Shown: positions 7,089 through 16,187 of the stretch, one piece after another
How positions within the stretch are numbered: the first letter of the stretch is position 1
Layout of the letters: every line of letters starts with the position of its first letter
NCBI RefSeq assembly: GCF_001705665.1
Contig: NZ_MDHA01000069.1
Span: 124,001 to 188,000, forward strand
Direction of reading: 5' to 3'
Length of the DNA stretch: 64,000 nt
Source of the DNA: Thioclava sp. SK-1
Lineage (GTDB): Bacteria > Pseudomonadota > Alphaproteobacteria > Rhodobacterales > Rhodobacteraceae
The notes under the pieces: model-generated
Database searches by the model: none
What the model was told of the DNA's origin: nothing
What the model saw: the letters and a program-made list of their open reading frames with translations, nothing else
Program-made: the position numbers and the translations under genes

Positions 7089-9536
7089 GTGAAACAGACC
7101 GCCTTACCGATTGATTCCGTGCTACCGCAGCTATGCAGCGCTGTTGCCGCCCATGGGCGCGCCGTTTTGATGGCCCCGCCAGGAGCGGGCAAAACAACAC
7201 GCGTGCCACTGGCGCTGCTGGACCAGATCAAGGGACGGATCTTGATGTTAGAGCCGCGGCGGCTTGCCGCACGCTCAGCAGCTGAACGTATGGCGGATAC
7301 GCTGGGCGAACCTGTCGGTGAAACCGTAGGCTACCGCATCCGCGGGGAGGCCAAAACATCGGCCCGAACACGGATCGAAGTGGTCACTGAGGGCATTTTG
7401 ACCCGGATGCTGCAATCGGACCCCGAATTGTCTGGTATCGGCTGTGTGATCTTTGATGAATTCCACGAACGCTCTTTGAATGCCGACCTGGGGCTGGCCC
7501 TGACATGGGAAGTCCGCGGTGCGTTACGTGACGATCTGGCGATTATTGTCATGTCGGCCACGCTGGATGCACAACCGGTGGCGCAACTGCTGGACGACGC
7601 GCCGATCATCACCTCGCAGGGGCGGGCCTTTCCGGTGGAAACGCGCTGGCTGAACACCCCGGTGGACCGCAAGGCACGGTTGGAACATGCGGTGGCCGGG
7701 CTGATCCATGAGATCGTACCACAGACCGAAGGTGGGATCTTGGTCTTTTTGCCCGGCGAAGGTGAGATCCGCCGCCTTGAGGCGCGGCTGCAAGGCACGC
7801 TGCCCGACGAAATCCAGCTGCGCCCACTCTATGGCGCAATGGAATTTTCCGCCCAGCGGGCCGCGATCGCACCGGCCACCACGGGGCGAAAGCTGGTCTT
7901 GGCGACCTCGATCGCAGAAACATCGTTGACGATCCAAGATGTGCGCGTTGTCGTGGATGCGGGGCGCGCCCGACGGATGCGTTTTGATCCCGGCTCTGGC
8001 ATGGCGCGTCTGGTCACGGAACCAGTCAGCCGCGCCGAGGCCGAACAGCGCCGTGGCCGTGCCGGACGTGTCGCGCCGGGTGTGTGTTACAGACTGTGGA
8101 CCAAAGGCGCCGAGGGCGCTTTGCCCGCCTTCCCCCCCGCCGAGATCGAGGTCGCGGACCTGTCCGGTCTAGCGCTGGAGCTGGCGGTATGGGGATCAGA
8201 TGGCAGCGATCTGGCGTTTTTGACACCGCCTCCCGATGCCGGGATGGATGAAGCCCGCACCTTACTGCGTGATCTTGGCGCATTGAACACGACGGGCATC
8301 ACCGCACATGGCCAAGCCTTGGCGCGCCTGCCCTTGCATCCGCGTCTGGCACATATGCTAAGCTGCGCCGGGGCCAAGGCTGCGCCATTGGCCGCGCTTT
8401 TATCAGACCGTGACCTGCTGCGCGGCGCGCCCTGCGATCTGACGTTGCGCCTTGAGGCGATCACAGATCCTAAACGTTTCAGCGCAACGCGCCCCTATGC
8501 GCTGGACCGTGGCTCGGTGGAGCGTATTCGCCAGGAAGCCAAGCGCCTGTCACGGATGGCCCCGGCGCCCAAAGATGACTATTCCTTTGCAGAAATGGCG
8601 GCGCTGGCCTATCCTGACCGGATCGGATTGCACCGCAAGGGCGATGAGCCTCGCTTTGTTCTGTCGGGTGGCAAGGGTGCGGTCGCACAAGCGGATGATC
8701 CGCTGGGTGCACAACGTTTGATCACCGTGACCGATACCGATGGCAACCCGCGCGAAGCCAAGCTGCGCCAGGCCATTGCATTGACCGAAGCAGAGCTGCG
8801 CCGGCTATATGCCGATCAGATCCACTGGAAGGACCGCTGCACCTGGTCACGGCGCGACGCAAAGGTAATTGCCCGGCGGCAGGAATGTTTCGGCGCGTTG
8901 GTTCTTGATGATCGGATCTGGAAAGACGCCCCGAAAGAAGCATTGGCGCGTGGTGCGCTGGACGGGCTGCGCCAAATTGGGCTGCCCTTTACCCCGGCCG
9001 CACGGCGTTTTCAGGCCCGCGTGACATTGCTGCGCGACGAGGGGGATCCCTTGCCTGATTTTTCGGATCAAGCCCTGCTTGAACGGGCAGAAGACTGGCT
9101 ACTACCATATCTGGGCGGCAAGCGCAGCGAAGCCGAGCTGCGCAAGCTGGACATCACAGAGGCGCTGCGTGCCTCTTTGGATTGGGAGGCACTTCAAAGG
9201 ATTGACCGCCTCGCGCCCGCGCGTTTCAAAACCCCCTTGGGCCGTGAGGTGCCAATTGATTATTCCGGCGACCACCCATCGATTGAGCTACGCCTGCAAG
9301 AAATGTTTGGCACCACACAACACCCGACGGTCGGCCCGCGCCGCCTGCCATTGCGCGTGACCTTGCTGTCACCGGGGCATAAGCCGATACAGGTCACGTT
9401 GGATCTGCCCGGATTTTGGGATGGCTCTTATGCCGATGTGCGCAAGGATATGCGCGGGCGCTACCCACGCCACTTATGGCCCGAAGATCCCCGCGCCGAA
9501 GATCCGACCCTACGCGCCAAGCCGCGCGGCACCTAG
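7089..9536 (+). CDS. hrpB: ATP-dependent helicase HrpB
   Basis: The 815-residue protein is a DEAH-type helicase of the HrpB family. Visible motifs are Walker A PPGAGKTTR (residues 30-38), LEPRRLAARSAAERMA, the DEFHERS box, MSATLD, the RecA2 motif VLATSIAETSLTI, and the arginine-finger motif QRRGRAGR. The C-terminal HrpB domain follows. Length matches the family. HrpB is an RNA or nucleic acid helicase of poorly defined role. It starts with GTG, consistent with its tight coupling to the preceding gene. Its stop codon TAG overlaps the stop codon of the convergent permease gene in the shared CTAG at 9533-9536. Confidence 0.95.
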   Translation: MKQTALPIDSVLPQLCSAVAAHGRAVLMAPPGAGKTTRVPLALLDQIKGRILMLEPRRLAARSAAERMADTLGEPVGETVGYRIRGEAKTSARTRIEVVTEGILTRMLQSDPELSGIGCVIFDEFHERSLNADLGLALTWEVRGALRDDLAIIVMSATLDAQPVAQLLDDAPIITSQGRAFPVETRWLNTPVDRKARLEHAVAGLIHEIVPQTEGGILVFLPGEGEIRRLEARLQGTLPDEIQLRPLYGAMEFSAQRAAIAPATTGRKLVLATSIAETSLTIQDVRVVVDAGRARRMRFDPGSGMARLVTEPVSRAEAEQRRGRAGRVAPGVCYRLWTKGAEGALPAFPPAEIEVADLSGLALELAVWGSDGSDLAFLTPPPDAGMDEARTLLRDLGALNTTGITAHGQALARLPLHPRLAHMLSCAGAKAAPLAALLSDRDLLRGAPCDLTLRLEAITDPKRFSATRPYALDRGSVERIRQEAKRLSRMAPAPKDDYSFAEMAALAYPDRIGLHRKGDEPRFVLSGGKGAVAQADDPLGAQRLITVTDTDGNPREAKLRQAIALTEAELRRLYADQIHWKDRCTWSRRDAKVIARRQECFGALVLDDRIWKDAPKEALARGALDGLRQIGLPFTPAARRFQARVTLLRDEGDPLPDFSDQALLERAEDWLLPYLGGKRSEAELRKLDITEALRASLDWEALQRIDRLAPARFKTPLGREVPIDYSGDHPSIELRLQEMFGTTQHPTVGPRRLPLRVTLLSPGHKPIQVTLDLPGFWDGSYADVRKDMRGRYPRHLWPEDPRAEDPTLRAKPRGT

Positions 9537-11191
9537 GACCTGCGCGCCAGCGTCCGCGCCAGGACCGCCACCGCCAAAAGCCCCAGCGCACAGACCAGTA
9601 GCGCAGGCGGAGAGGCGTCTCCCAAATTTTCAAGGCTGGCTTGGTCATGCACGCGGGTTGCCAATGTCTCATAATTGAATGGGCGAAGCAGCATCGTCGC
9701 TGGCAGCTCTTTGACGCATTCCACAAAAACCAGCAAAAGCGCCGACCCGACAGAGCCGCGCATCAACGGCAAATAGACGGAGCCAAGCACCCCGCCATTG
9801 CTGCGCCCCAGTGACCGCGCAGCCATCGGCAATGAGGGAGACACCCGTCCAAAGGCTGAATCCGCCGCGCCTTGGGCAATCGCAAAAAACCGCACCACAT
9901 AGGCGAAAACAATCGCCGCCCCCGTGCCGGTCAGCATCAGTCCCGGATCATAGCCAGTCAGCGCCAAGATCAAATCCGCCAAACGGTTGTCAAATGCCGC
10001 TAAGGGGATCAAAATCCCCACTGCCAAAACGGCGCCCGGCGCGGCATATCCCAAAGTGGTCAGCGGCAGCACCAGACGCGGCAAACGCCGCCCTGACAGC
10101 CGCACGCCATAGACCATCACCAGACCCGCTGCCACACAGATCACCGAAGCAGCAGCGCCGGTGACAATCGAATGCCACAGCGCCCGCCCAAGGCCGGGGC
10201 CAAACCATGCGTCCGGGTTGGCCAACGCATGCGACATGATCACCGCAACAGGCAGCACAAACCCAGCCAGCAACGGGATCAGGCAGATCACACATGCCCC
10301 CACCCCCGCCCAACCGGTCAGACGCTGCGCGATCACCGGGCGCGCATGCCGGGCCGATTGATAATAGCGCGAATTGCGGCGGCTGATCTTTTCCAATGCG
10401 AAAAGCGCAAATATGATCATAAGGATCACAGTTGCGATCTGCGCAGCACCACCTGTGTTTCCTGCCTCTAGCCAGGTCGTAAAAATACCCGTGGTCAAAG
10501 TCTGGACACCAAAATAATCGACCACCCCGAAATCCGCGACTGTTTCCATCATGGCAATCGCGGCCCCTGCTGCAATCGCTGGGCGCGCCAACGGTAGGCC
10601 GACTTTCCAAAACAGCGCAAAACCGCCGCTGCCAAGCGCACGCGCAACCTCATAGCTGGCGCCGGATTGTTCGCGGAAGGCCGCGCGGGCCAAGAGATAG
10701 GTATAGGGGTAGAACGCGAACCCAAGCACAAGGATAGCAGCCCAGCGAGAGCGAATTTGCGGAAACCAGTAAGATCGCGCATCCGCCCAGCCAAAACTGT
10801 CCCGCAAAAAGATTTGCACAGGGCCGGCGTAATCCAGAAAATCCACCAGCGCATAAGCCCCAACATAGGCAGGAATTGCCAGCGGCATCAGCAGCGCCCA
10901 ATCCAGCCACCGCGCCCCTGGAAAGCGATACATAGATACCAGCCACGCGGTTGCAGCCCCCACCACCGCCGTCAACAGGCCCACTCCACCCGCCAAAATC
11001 GCTGAATTGCCGAAATAGCGCGGCAAAGTCGTCGACAGAAGATGCGGCCAGATATTCTCGGTCGGGTGGAGGGCCAGCCAAACCACCGCAACGATGGGCG
11101 CGATGACAAATGCCGCAATACCAAGCGCAAAGCACGACCACAGGCCAGAACCTGACTGTCGCAAACCTTGCCCCAACTGTTTGATCTGCAT
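9533..11191 (-). CDS. Iron(III)-type ABC transporter permease, two-domain
   Basis: The 552-residue inner-membrane protein has about 12 predicted membrane segments and two binding-protein-dependent permease domains in tandem, with EAA-like loops around residues 160-185 and 430-460. This fused architecture is typical of FbpB/SfuB/AfuB ferric-iron permeases and also of ThiP. ATPase and binding-protein genes are absent on both sides, so it is an orphan here. The ATG at 11191 has GGAG 6 bases upstream and is preferred over the in-frame ATG at 11209, which has no recognisable site. The substrate call (iron) is inferred from family resemblance only. Confidence 0.82.
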   Translation of the reverse strand: MQIKQLGQGLRQSGSGLWSCFALGIAAFVIAPIVAVVWLALHPTENIWPHLLSTTLPRYFGNSAILAGGVGLLTAVVGAATAWLVSMYRFPGARWLDWALLMPLAIPAYVGAYALVDFLDYAGPVQIFLRDSFGWADARSYWFPQIRSRWAAILVLGFAFYPYTYLLARAAFREQSGASYEVARALGSGGFALFWKVGLPLARPAIAAGAAIAMMETVADFGVVDYFGVQTLTTGIFTTWLEAGNTGGAAQIATVILMIIFALFALEKISRRNSRYYQSARHARPVIAQRLTGWAGVGACVICLIPLLAGFVLPVAVIMSHALANPDAWFGPGLGRALWHSIVTGAAASVICVAAGLVMVYGVRLSGRRLPRLVLPLTTLGYAAPGAVLAVGILIPLAAFDNRLADLILALTGYDPGLMLTGTGAAIVFAYVVRFFAIAQGAADSAFGRVSPSLPMAARSLGRSNGGVLGSVYLPLMRGSVGSALLLVFVECVKELPATMLLRPFNYETLATRVHDQASLENLGDASPPALLVCALGLLAVAVLARTLARRS

Positions 11192-11297
11192 GGGCTGCTC
11201 CAATGACATGCACAGCGCTTAAACCGAAAGCCGTTTGCCTGTCTAGTAAAGGCCCGCTAGTCTGGCACAAGTTTCAGAAGGTAAAGATATAAAAATC

Positions 11298-12173
11298 ATG
11301 CAGGTCGTATACCATCTAGGCGCACACAACACGGATGAAGATCGGCTAATTCGTGCCTTGGCGCGTAATCCGAATGAACTGGCAGAGCACGGGGTGGTTG
11401 TACCGCATCCGCGCCGCTATCGGTTGGTGCTGCGCGATACATTGATGGCGCTGAAAGGGGCATCCGCAGATCCCGGTCAGACAGAGGCCGTTTTAGCCGC
11501 CGTGACCGACCGCGATGACATTGGCCGCATTGTCTTTAGCCATGAATTCTTCCTATGTGTGCCAGAGCGGGTGATCACCGAGCAGGGATTTTACGTGATG
11601 GTGCCCAGTAAATTGCAGCCACTGGCGAATATTTTTCCCGATGCCGAAATCGAATTCCATATCGCATTAATCAATCCAGCTACCTTGATCCCTGGTTTGG
11701 TCGCGCGAGATAAAAACCGCGATTATGATGAAATCATGCATGGTCACGACCCCCGTGACATGCGCTGGGGCCCCGTGATTGCCGCGATGAAAGAGGCGGC
11801 GCCGAACGCGCGATTGGTGGTGTGGTGTAACGAGGACCTGCCGCTGATCTGGCCCGAGGTGATGCGCAGCTTGTCGGCCCTGCCAGAGGATCAGCCACTA
11901 AAAGGCGAGCAAGTTGTGCTTCGCCAAATTATGACAGAAGGCGGGTTTGACCGGCTGGCAGAATATCTGACCGCCAACCCGCCAAAATCGATCCTGCAAC
12001 GCCGCAAAATCGTGTCCGCATTTCTGGCAAAATTCGCCCGCCCAGAGGAGCTTGAAGTGGAGGCGGCCCTACCCGGCTGGACTGAAGAATTGGTGGATTC
12101 CCTATCCGCCCTTTATGATGCCGATGTCGAAGATATTGCCGCGATGGATGGCGTGGAATTCATCACACCTTAA
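11298..12173 (+). CDS. Conserved hypothetical protein, possibly sulfotransferase-like
   Basis: The 291-residue soluble protein begins MQVVYHLGAHNTDEDRLIRA. This resembles the HIGxHKTGT-type opening of sulfotransferase-like P-loop proteins in Roseobacters, but the glycine/lysine/threonine set of a working PAPS loop is not intact. No signal peptide or membrane segment is visible. I recognise it only as a Rhodobacterales family of unknown function. It is divergent from the ABC permease and convergent with uvrB, 24 bases from its stop. A purine-rich AAGGTAAAGA lies about 13 bases before the ATG. Confidence 0.7.
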   Translation: MQVVYHLGAHNTDEDRLIRALARNPNELAEHGVVVPHPRRYRLVLRDTLMALKGASADPGQTEAVLAAVTDRDDIGRIVFSHEFFLCVPERVITEQGFYVMVPSKLQPLANIFPDAEIEFHIALINPATLIPGLVARDKNRDYDEIMHGHDPRDMRWGPVIAAMKEAAPNARLVVWCNEDLPLIWPEVMRSLSALPEDQPLKGEQVVLRQIMTEGGFDRLAEYLTANPPKSILQRRKIVSAFLAKFARPEELEVEAALPGWTEELVDSLSALYDADVEDIAAMDGVEFITP

Positions 12174-12187
12174 AGCCAGCCCCAAAC

Positions 12188-12210
12188 CAAGACCCGATTA
12201 GCGGGTCTTG
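12188..12210. terminator. Hairpin at the 3' end of uvrB, weak terminator
   Basis: CAAGACCCG at 12188-12196 pairs perfectly with CGGGTCTTG at 12202-12210 around a 5-base loop that contains the uvrB stop codon. On the minus strand it is followed only by GTTTGG, so termination may be inefficient. The gene at 11298 converges here, so it may serve both. Confidence 0.5.
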
Positions 12211-14381
12211 CGCCGTTTCACCCCGCCGCGTTGTCCCGGGCGTCCCGCAGTCGAGCGACCACGCCCTTTGGACGCCTGCTCTGCCGCCTCCTCAACCACC
12301 GATTGCCGCGCCAAAGGATCATCCGAGACCGCCAGCTCTACAGCCTCAAGCCGCTTCACCTCATCGCGCAGTCGAGCGGCCTCTTCAAACTCCAGATTTT
12401 CTGCCGCTTTACGCATCTGTGCGCGCATATCGTCCAAATGGGCGGCCAGGTTATTGCCGACTTTCTTACTGTCGGCTGTGGCGGTCACACGCGACATATC
12501 CGTATCGCCCTGATACAGGCCCGCCAGAATATCATCGACATTCTTGCGCACGGTCTGCGGTGTGATGCCATGTTCTTCGTTATAGGCGATCTGCTTGGCC
12601 CGGCGGCGGTTGGTCTCGCCCATCGCCGCCTCCATAGAGCCGGTGATCTTATCGGCATACATAATCACCCGACCATCCGCATTTCGTGCCGCGCGACCGA
12701 TGGTCTGGATCAACGATGTCGTGGAGCGTAAGAAGCCTTCCTTATCCGCATCTAGAATTGCCACCAAACCACATTCGGGAATATCCAGCCCCTCGCGCAG
12801 CAAGTTGATCCCGATCAGCACGTCAAAGGCGCCCAGCCGCAGATCACGCAAAATTTCGATTCGTTCAATCGTATCGATATCAGAGTGCATATAACGCACC
12901 CGAATGCCCTGTTCATGCAGATATTCGGTCAGGTCTTCAGACATGCGCTTGGTCAAGGTCGTGCAGAGCACCCGCAGACCCTTGGCCGTGACCAAACGGA
13001 TTTCATCCAACAAATCATCAACTTGGGTCTCGACCGGGCGGATTTCGATCACAGGGTCCAACAGGCCCGTTGGACGGATCACTTGTTCGGTGAAAATCCC
13101 GCCGGTTTGTTCCATTTCCCATTTCGCGGGCGTGGCGGACACGAAGACGGATTGTGGACGCATCGCGTCCCATTCTTCAAACTTCAACGGCCTATTGTCC
13201 ATACATGATGGCAAACGGAATCCGTGATCCGCCAATGTCATTTTGCGCCGGTAATCGCCGCGATACATACCACCGATTTGCGGCACGGTAACATGGGATT
13301 CATCTGCAAACACAATCGCATTGTCCGGGATAAATTCGAACAATGTTGGTGGCGGCTCCCCTGGGCCACGGCCTGTCAAATAGCGCGAATAATTCTCAAT
13401 CCCGCTGCAAACGCCAGTGGCTTCCAACATCTCAAGGTCAAAATTCGTGCGTTGTTCCAGGCGCTGCGCTTCCAGTAATTTGCCCTCGTCGTTGAATTGT
13501 TTCAAACGGTGGAACAGCTCTTTGCGAATACCTTTGGTGGCCTGCTGCATCGTTGGGCGTGGCGTGACATAGTGGCTGTTTGCATAGATCCGAATTTGGT
13601 CAAACGAGTCGGTTTTATGCCCCGTCAGCGGATCAAATTCGGTGATTGCCTCTAATTCCTCACCAAAGAAAGAAAACCGCCATGCGCGATCTTCAAGGTG
13701 GGCAGGCCACATATCCACGGTGTCGCCCTTCACCCGAAAGGACCCGCGCTGAAACGCCATATCCAGTCGTTTATATTGCTGGGCGACCAGATCGGCCAGA
13801 AACTGGCGCTGTTCGTATAATTCCCCAACTTTCAGATCCTGCGTCATTGCGGAATAGGTCTCAACCGAACCGATACCATAGATACATGACACCGAAGCCA
13901 CGATGATTACATCGTCACGTTCCAGCAAAGACCGGGTGGCAGAGTGGCGCATCCGGTCGATCTGTTCGTTGATCTGTGATTCTTTTTCGATGAACGTATC
14001 GGAGCGCGCAACATAGGCTTCGGGCTGATAATAATCATAATAGCTGACGAAATATTCAACCGCGTTTTCCGGAAAGAACCCTTTGAATTCGCCGTAAAGC
14101 TGTGCGGCCAATGTTTTATTCGGCGCAAGGATAATCGCCGGGCGTTGAGTTTCTTCAATGATCTTCGCCATTGAAAAGGTCTTCCCGGTGCCGGTCGCCC
14201 CCAGCAGCACCTGATCGCGCTCCAACTCCCGGATCCCGTTCGACAGTTCCGCGATGGCAGCCGGCTGATCGCCGGCGGCAGAGAATTCGGTATGCATTAC
14301 AAACCGCTTGCCGCCTTCCAGCTTGGGGCGGGTCAAAACATTCGGGCGCTCAGTCAGGGCGTTGATGTTATTATGGGGCAT
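12198..14381 (-). CDS. uvrB: Excinuclease ABC subunit B
   Basis: The 727-residue protein is UvrB of nucleotide excision repair. It has Walker A GATGTGKTF, the beta-hairpin region YYDYYQPEAY used to clamp damaged DNA, DESHVTVPQ, helicase motifs including QTIGRAARN, and a C-terminal UVR domain (FEEAARLRDEVKRLE) that binds UvrC. The basic tail ending GGVKRRKTR is longer than in E. coli and common in alphaproteobacteria. It works with UvrA and UvrC in the cytosol. A candidate promoter lies at 14507-14534 and a GTTC-N7-GTTC element at 14573. The M1 start is kept because alternatives would remove conserved sequence. Confidence 0.96.
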   Translation of the reverse strand: MPHNNINALTERPNVLTRPKLEGGKRFVMHTEFSAAGDQPAAIAELSNGIRELERDQVLLGATGTGKTFSMAKIIEETQRPAIILAPNKTLAAQLYGEFKGFFPENAVEYFVSYYDYYQPEAYVARSDTFIEKESQINEQIDRMRHSATRSLLERDDVIIVASVSCIYGIGSVETYSAMTQDLKVGELYEQRQFLADLVAQQYKRLDMAFQRGSFRVKGDTVDMWPAHLEDRAWRFSFFGEELEAITEFDPLTGHKTDSFDQIRIYANSHYVTPRPTMQQATKGIRKELFHRLKQFNDEGKLLEAQRLEQRTNFDLEMLEATGVCSGIENYSRYLTGRGPGEPPPTLFEFIPDNAIVFADESHVTVPQIGGMYRGDYRRKMTLADHGFRLPSCMDNRPLKFEEWDAMRPQSVFVSATPAKWEMEQTGGIFTEQVIRPTGLLDPVIEIRPVETQVDDLLDEIRLVTAKGLRVLCTTLTKRMSEDLTEYLHEQGIRVRYMHSDIDTIERIEILRDLRLGAFDVLIGINLLREGLDIPECGLVAILDADKEGFLRSTTSLIQTIGRAARNADGRVIMYADKITGSMEAAMGETNRRRAKQIAYNEEHGITPQTVRKNVDDILAGLYQGDTDMSRVTATADSKKVGNNLAAHLDDMRAQMRKAAENLEFEEAARLRDEVKRLEAVELAVSDDPLARQSVVEEAAEQASKGRGRSTAGRPGQRGGVKRRKTR

Positions 14382-14506
14382 ATCGGTCCGTGAATAGGAG
14401 GTGATATAGATTTGTCGCTGGTGATAAAAGTTTCAAGAGGCAGTCGCAGCCAAGATCACGCGGGCAGGTCGGCACAGCGTCACAGACATTAAAAAAACCT
14501 TTCTAG

Positions 14507-14534
14507 GTTATATAGAATTGTCGTGAAGTTTCAA
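14507..14534 (-). promoter_or_regulatory. Candidate promoter of uvrB
   Basis: On the minus strand TTGAAA (14534-14529) is spaced 16 bases from TATAAC (14512-14507). It would give a leader of about 120 bases before uvrB. A small AACCT/AGGTT hairpin followed by seven T lies at the expected transcription start. Confidence 0.45.
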
Positions 14535-14572
14535 TATATTGCCTAATTTCACGCTTGCTTAGGCCCGATTTT

Positions 14573-14587
14573 GTTCGCATATTGTTC
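14573..14587. promoter_or_regulatory. Candidate alphaproteobacterial SOS (LexA) box
   Basis: The sequence GTTC-N7-GTTC at 14573-14587 matches the known LexA recognition motif of alphaproteobacteria. It lies about 40 bp upstream of the candidate uvrB -35 box. Eight fixed bases occur about twice by chance in a window this size counting both strands, so placement before a repair gene is the main support. Confidence 0.45.
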
Positions 14588-14811
14588 CAGCAAGCAGCAA
14601 ATAGGTGTCGGCTGGCACCCACCCCACCCCTCGCTCCCCCCGCTGGCCGACACCCCTTCTTGCCTGCTGCACGATGTCGCACACTACCCTGACAGGGGAA
14701 CCGCCCATGCGATCATAGCACGACCACCCCGTCTGCAGCCGTCAAAACGGCCCCTACGATTTTTCGTCGAAACATTAACCGTTCGGCCATGCTCAACAGT
14801 TATCAAGAACT

Positions 14812-15219
14812 ATGTTTGCTTTACTCTTAACTTTTGCGACCGTTCTGACGCTTCTGTATTGGGGCGGTCACAGCCATGCCCGGCGCCTAAGCCTGCTGGC
14901 GGCGCAAACCCGTTTTGATGTGCCGCTTGCCCCCTTCCCCCCCCGGCGGAACCGACCATCACCGCATTCCACAGCGCTGCGTCTGCCGCATTTCAGCCCT
15001 CTGAAAACCGACGAGAAAATTGAGTTGGAACTGGAAGACGCGGTCCCGATGCCGACGCATGACGACATTCAATTCGTGCAAGACGGAATGCACACATTGG
15101 TCAAGATTATGGGATTTTCATCATTGGTGATCGAAGACACGCATCCATCTCAGCTGTCTGGCGATCAATTCAGGTTTTGCCGTTCGGCACCCGCTGACAG
15201 GGCGACGATACGCCGCTAG
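14812..15219 (+). CDS. Small hypothetical protein with N-terminal membrane anchor
   Basis: The 135-residue product begins with a hydrophobic segment (residues 2-17) that could be a signal anchor. A proline/arginine-rich linker (residues 38-65) and an acidic C-terminal region follow. I do not recognise a family. Codon choice in the second half looks like that of neighbouring genes, which is the main argument for its being real. The ribosome-binding site (AAGAAC) is weak. It follows a region of more than 400 bases with only regulatory candidates, and converges with the aminotransferase at 15306. Confidence 0.45.
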   Translation: MFALLLTFATVLTLLYWGGHSHARRLSLLAAQTRFDVPLAPFPPRRNRPSPHSTALRLPHFSPLKTDEKIELELEDAVPMPTHDDIQFVQDGMHTLVKIMGFSSLVIEDTHPSQLSGDQFRFCRSAPADRATIRR

Positions 15220-15305
15220 CGCCCCGATCTTAAAACTATCCTCACAAGGCATGAGGCATGGCTTGTGAAAAGATGCGCCATCTCTGGCGCATCTTACGTC
15301 CGCAA

Positions 15306-16166
15306 TTAAACGGCGGTTTTCTTGCTTTCTTCTAGGTAAATCTCGCGCAGACGGGCTGCGATCGGACCGGGTTTGCCATCTTTCAACGCTTTTCCGTCGA
15401 TTTCGACAACAGGCATCACGAAAGAGGACGCAGAGGTATAGAATGCCTCATCTGCATTCTGCGCTTCTTCGATTGTGAAGGCCCGCTCTACGACCTCCAT
15501 CTGGGCTTCAGCCGCCATTTTCAGCACCGACGCCCGCGTGATCCCGTGCAAGATATCATGGGACAGCTCGCGCGTGATAATCTGACCATTTTTGACGATA
15601 TAGGCGTTGTTGGACGATCCTTCGGTCACTTTGCCATCTTCGACAAACCACGCGTCATCCACACCGGCTTTCTTCGCAGCCATTTTGGCCATCGAAGGAT
15701 ACAGAAGCTGAACCGTTTTAATGTCGCGGCGGTGCCAGCGCAGGTCCGGAATCGAGATAACCTTGATCCCTTTCTTTGCCTTTGGATCCGCCGCAAGACC
15801 CGGTTTTGCCTGCGTAAACAGCACGATGGTTGGCTCTACATTGTCATCGGGATAGGCAAAATCACGGTCGCCGGGGTTGCCGCGCGTGATCTGCAGATAG
15901 ACTAAGCCCTCGTCAATATTATTGACTTTGACCAACTCGTGGTGAATCGCCAGAAGCTCTGGCATTGTGACCGGGCATTTCATTTCCAGCTCGTTCAACG
16001 AGCGCTGCAACCGTGCCGAGTGGCCTGGAAATTCAAGGATCTTACCGTCCAGAACGCTTGTCACCTCATAGACGCCGTCGCCCATAACAAAGCCGCGGTC
16101 AAAGATGGAAACCTTCGCCTCTGCTTCGGGCAGATACTCTCCGTTGAGATAGACTGTGCGGCTCAT
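15306..16166 (-). CDS. dat: D-amino-acid aminotransferase (class IV PLP enzyme)
   Basis: The 286-residue protein is a fold-type IV PLP transaminase. Key parts are FDRGFVMGDGVYEV near residues 24-37, the PLP-lysine region RRDIKTVQLL, and VTEGSSNNAYIV for phosphate binding. The RRDIK context and EGSSNN loop favour D-amino-acid transaminase over IlvE or aminodeoxychorismate lyase. It would move amino groups between D-amino acids and 2-oxoglutarate/D-glutamate. The start at 16166 has TAGGAG 8 bases upstream; the in-frame ATG at 16187 overlaps the dgcA stop region and lacks a site. It lies 21 bases after dgcA, supporting a joint role in D-amino-acid use. Confidence 0.88.
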   Translation of the reverse strand: MSRTVYLNGEYLPEAEAKVSIFDRGFVMGDGVYEVTSVLDGKILEFPGHSARLQRSLNELEMKCPVTMPELLAIHHELVKVNNIDEGLVYLQITRGNPGDRDFAYPDDNVEPTIVLFTQAKPGLAADPKAKKGIKVISIPDLRWHRRDIKTVQLLYPSMAKMAAKKAGVDDAWFVEDGKVTEGSSNNAYIVKNGQIITRELSHDILHGITRASVLKMAAEAQMEVVERAFTIEEAQNADEAFYTSASSFVMPVVEIDGKALKDGKPGPIAARLREIYLEESKKTAV

Positions 16167-16187
16167 TTGCTGTTCTCCTATATTCAC

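Noticed and set aside
14571-14918. 115-codon plus-strand frame upstream of the hypothetical at 14812
   Set aside because: It overlaps the candidate SOS box and the later gene in another frame, and has no ribosome-binding site or family resemblance.
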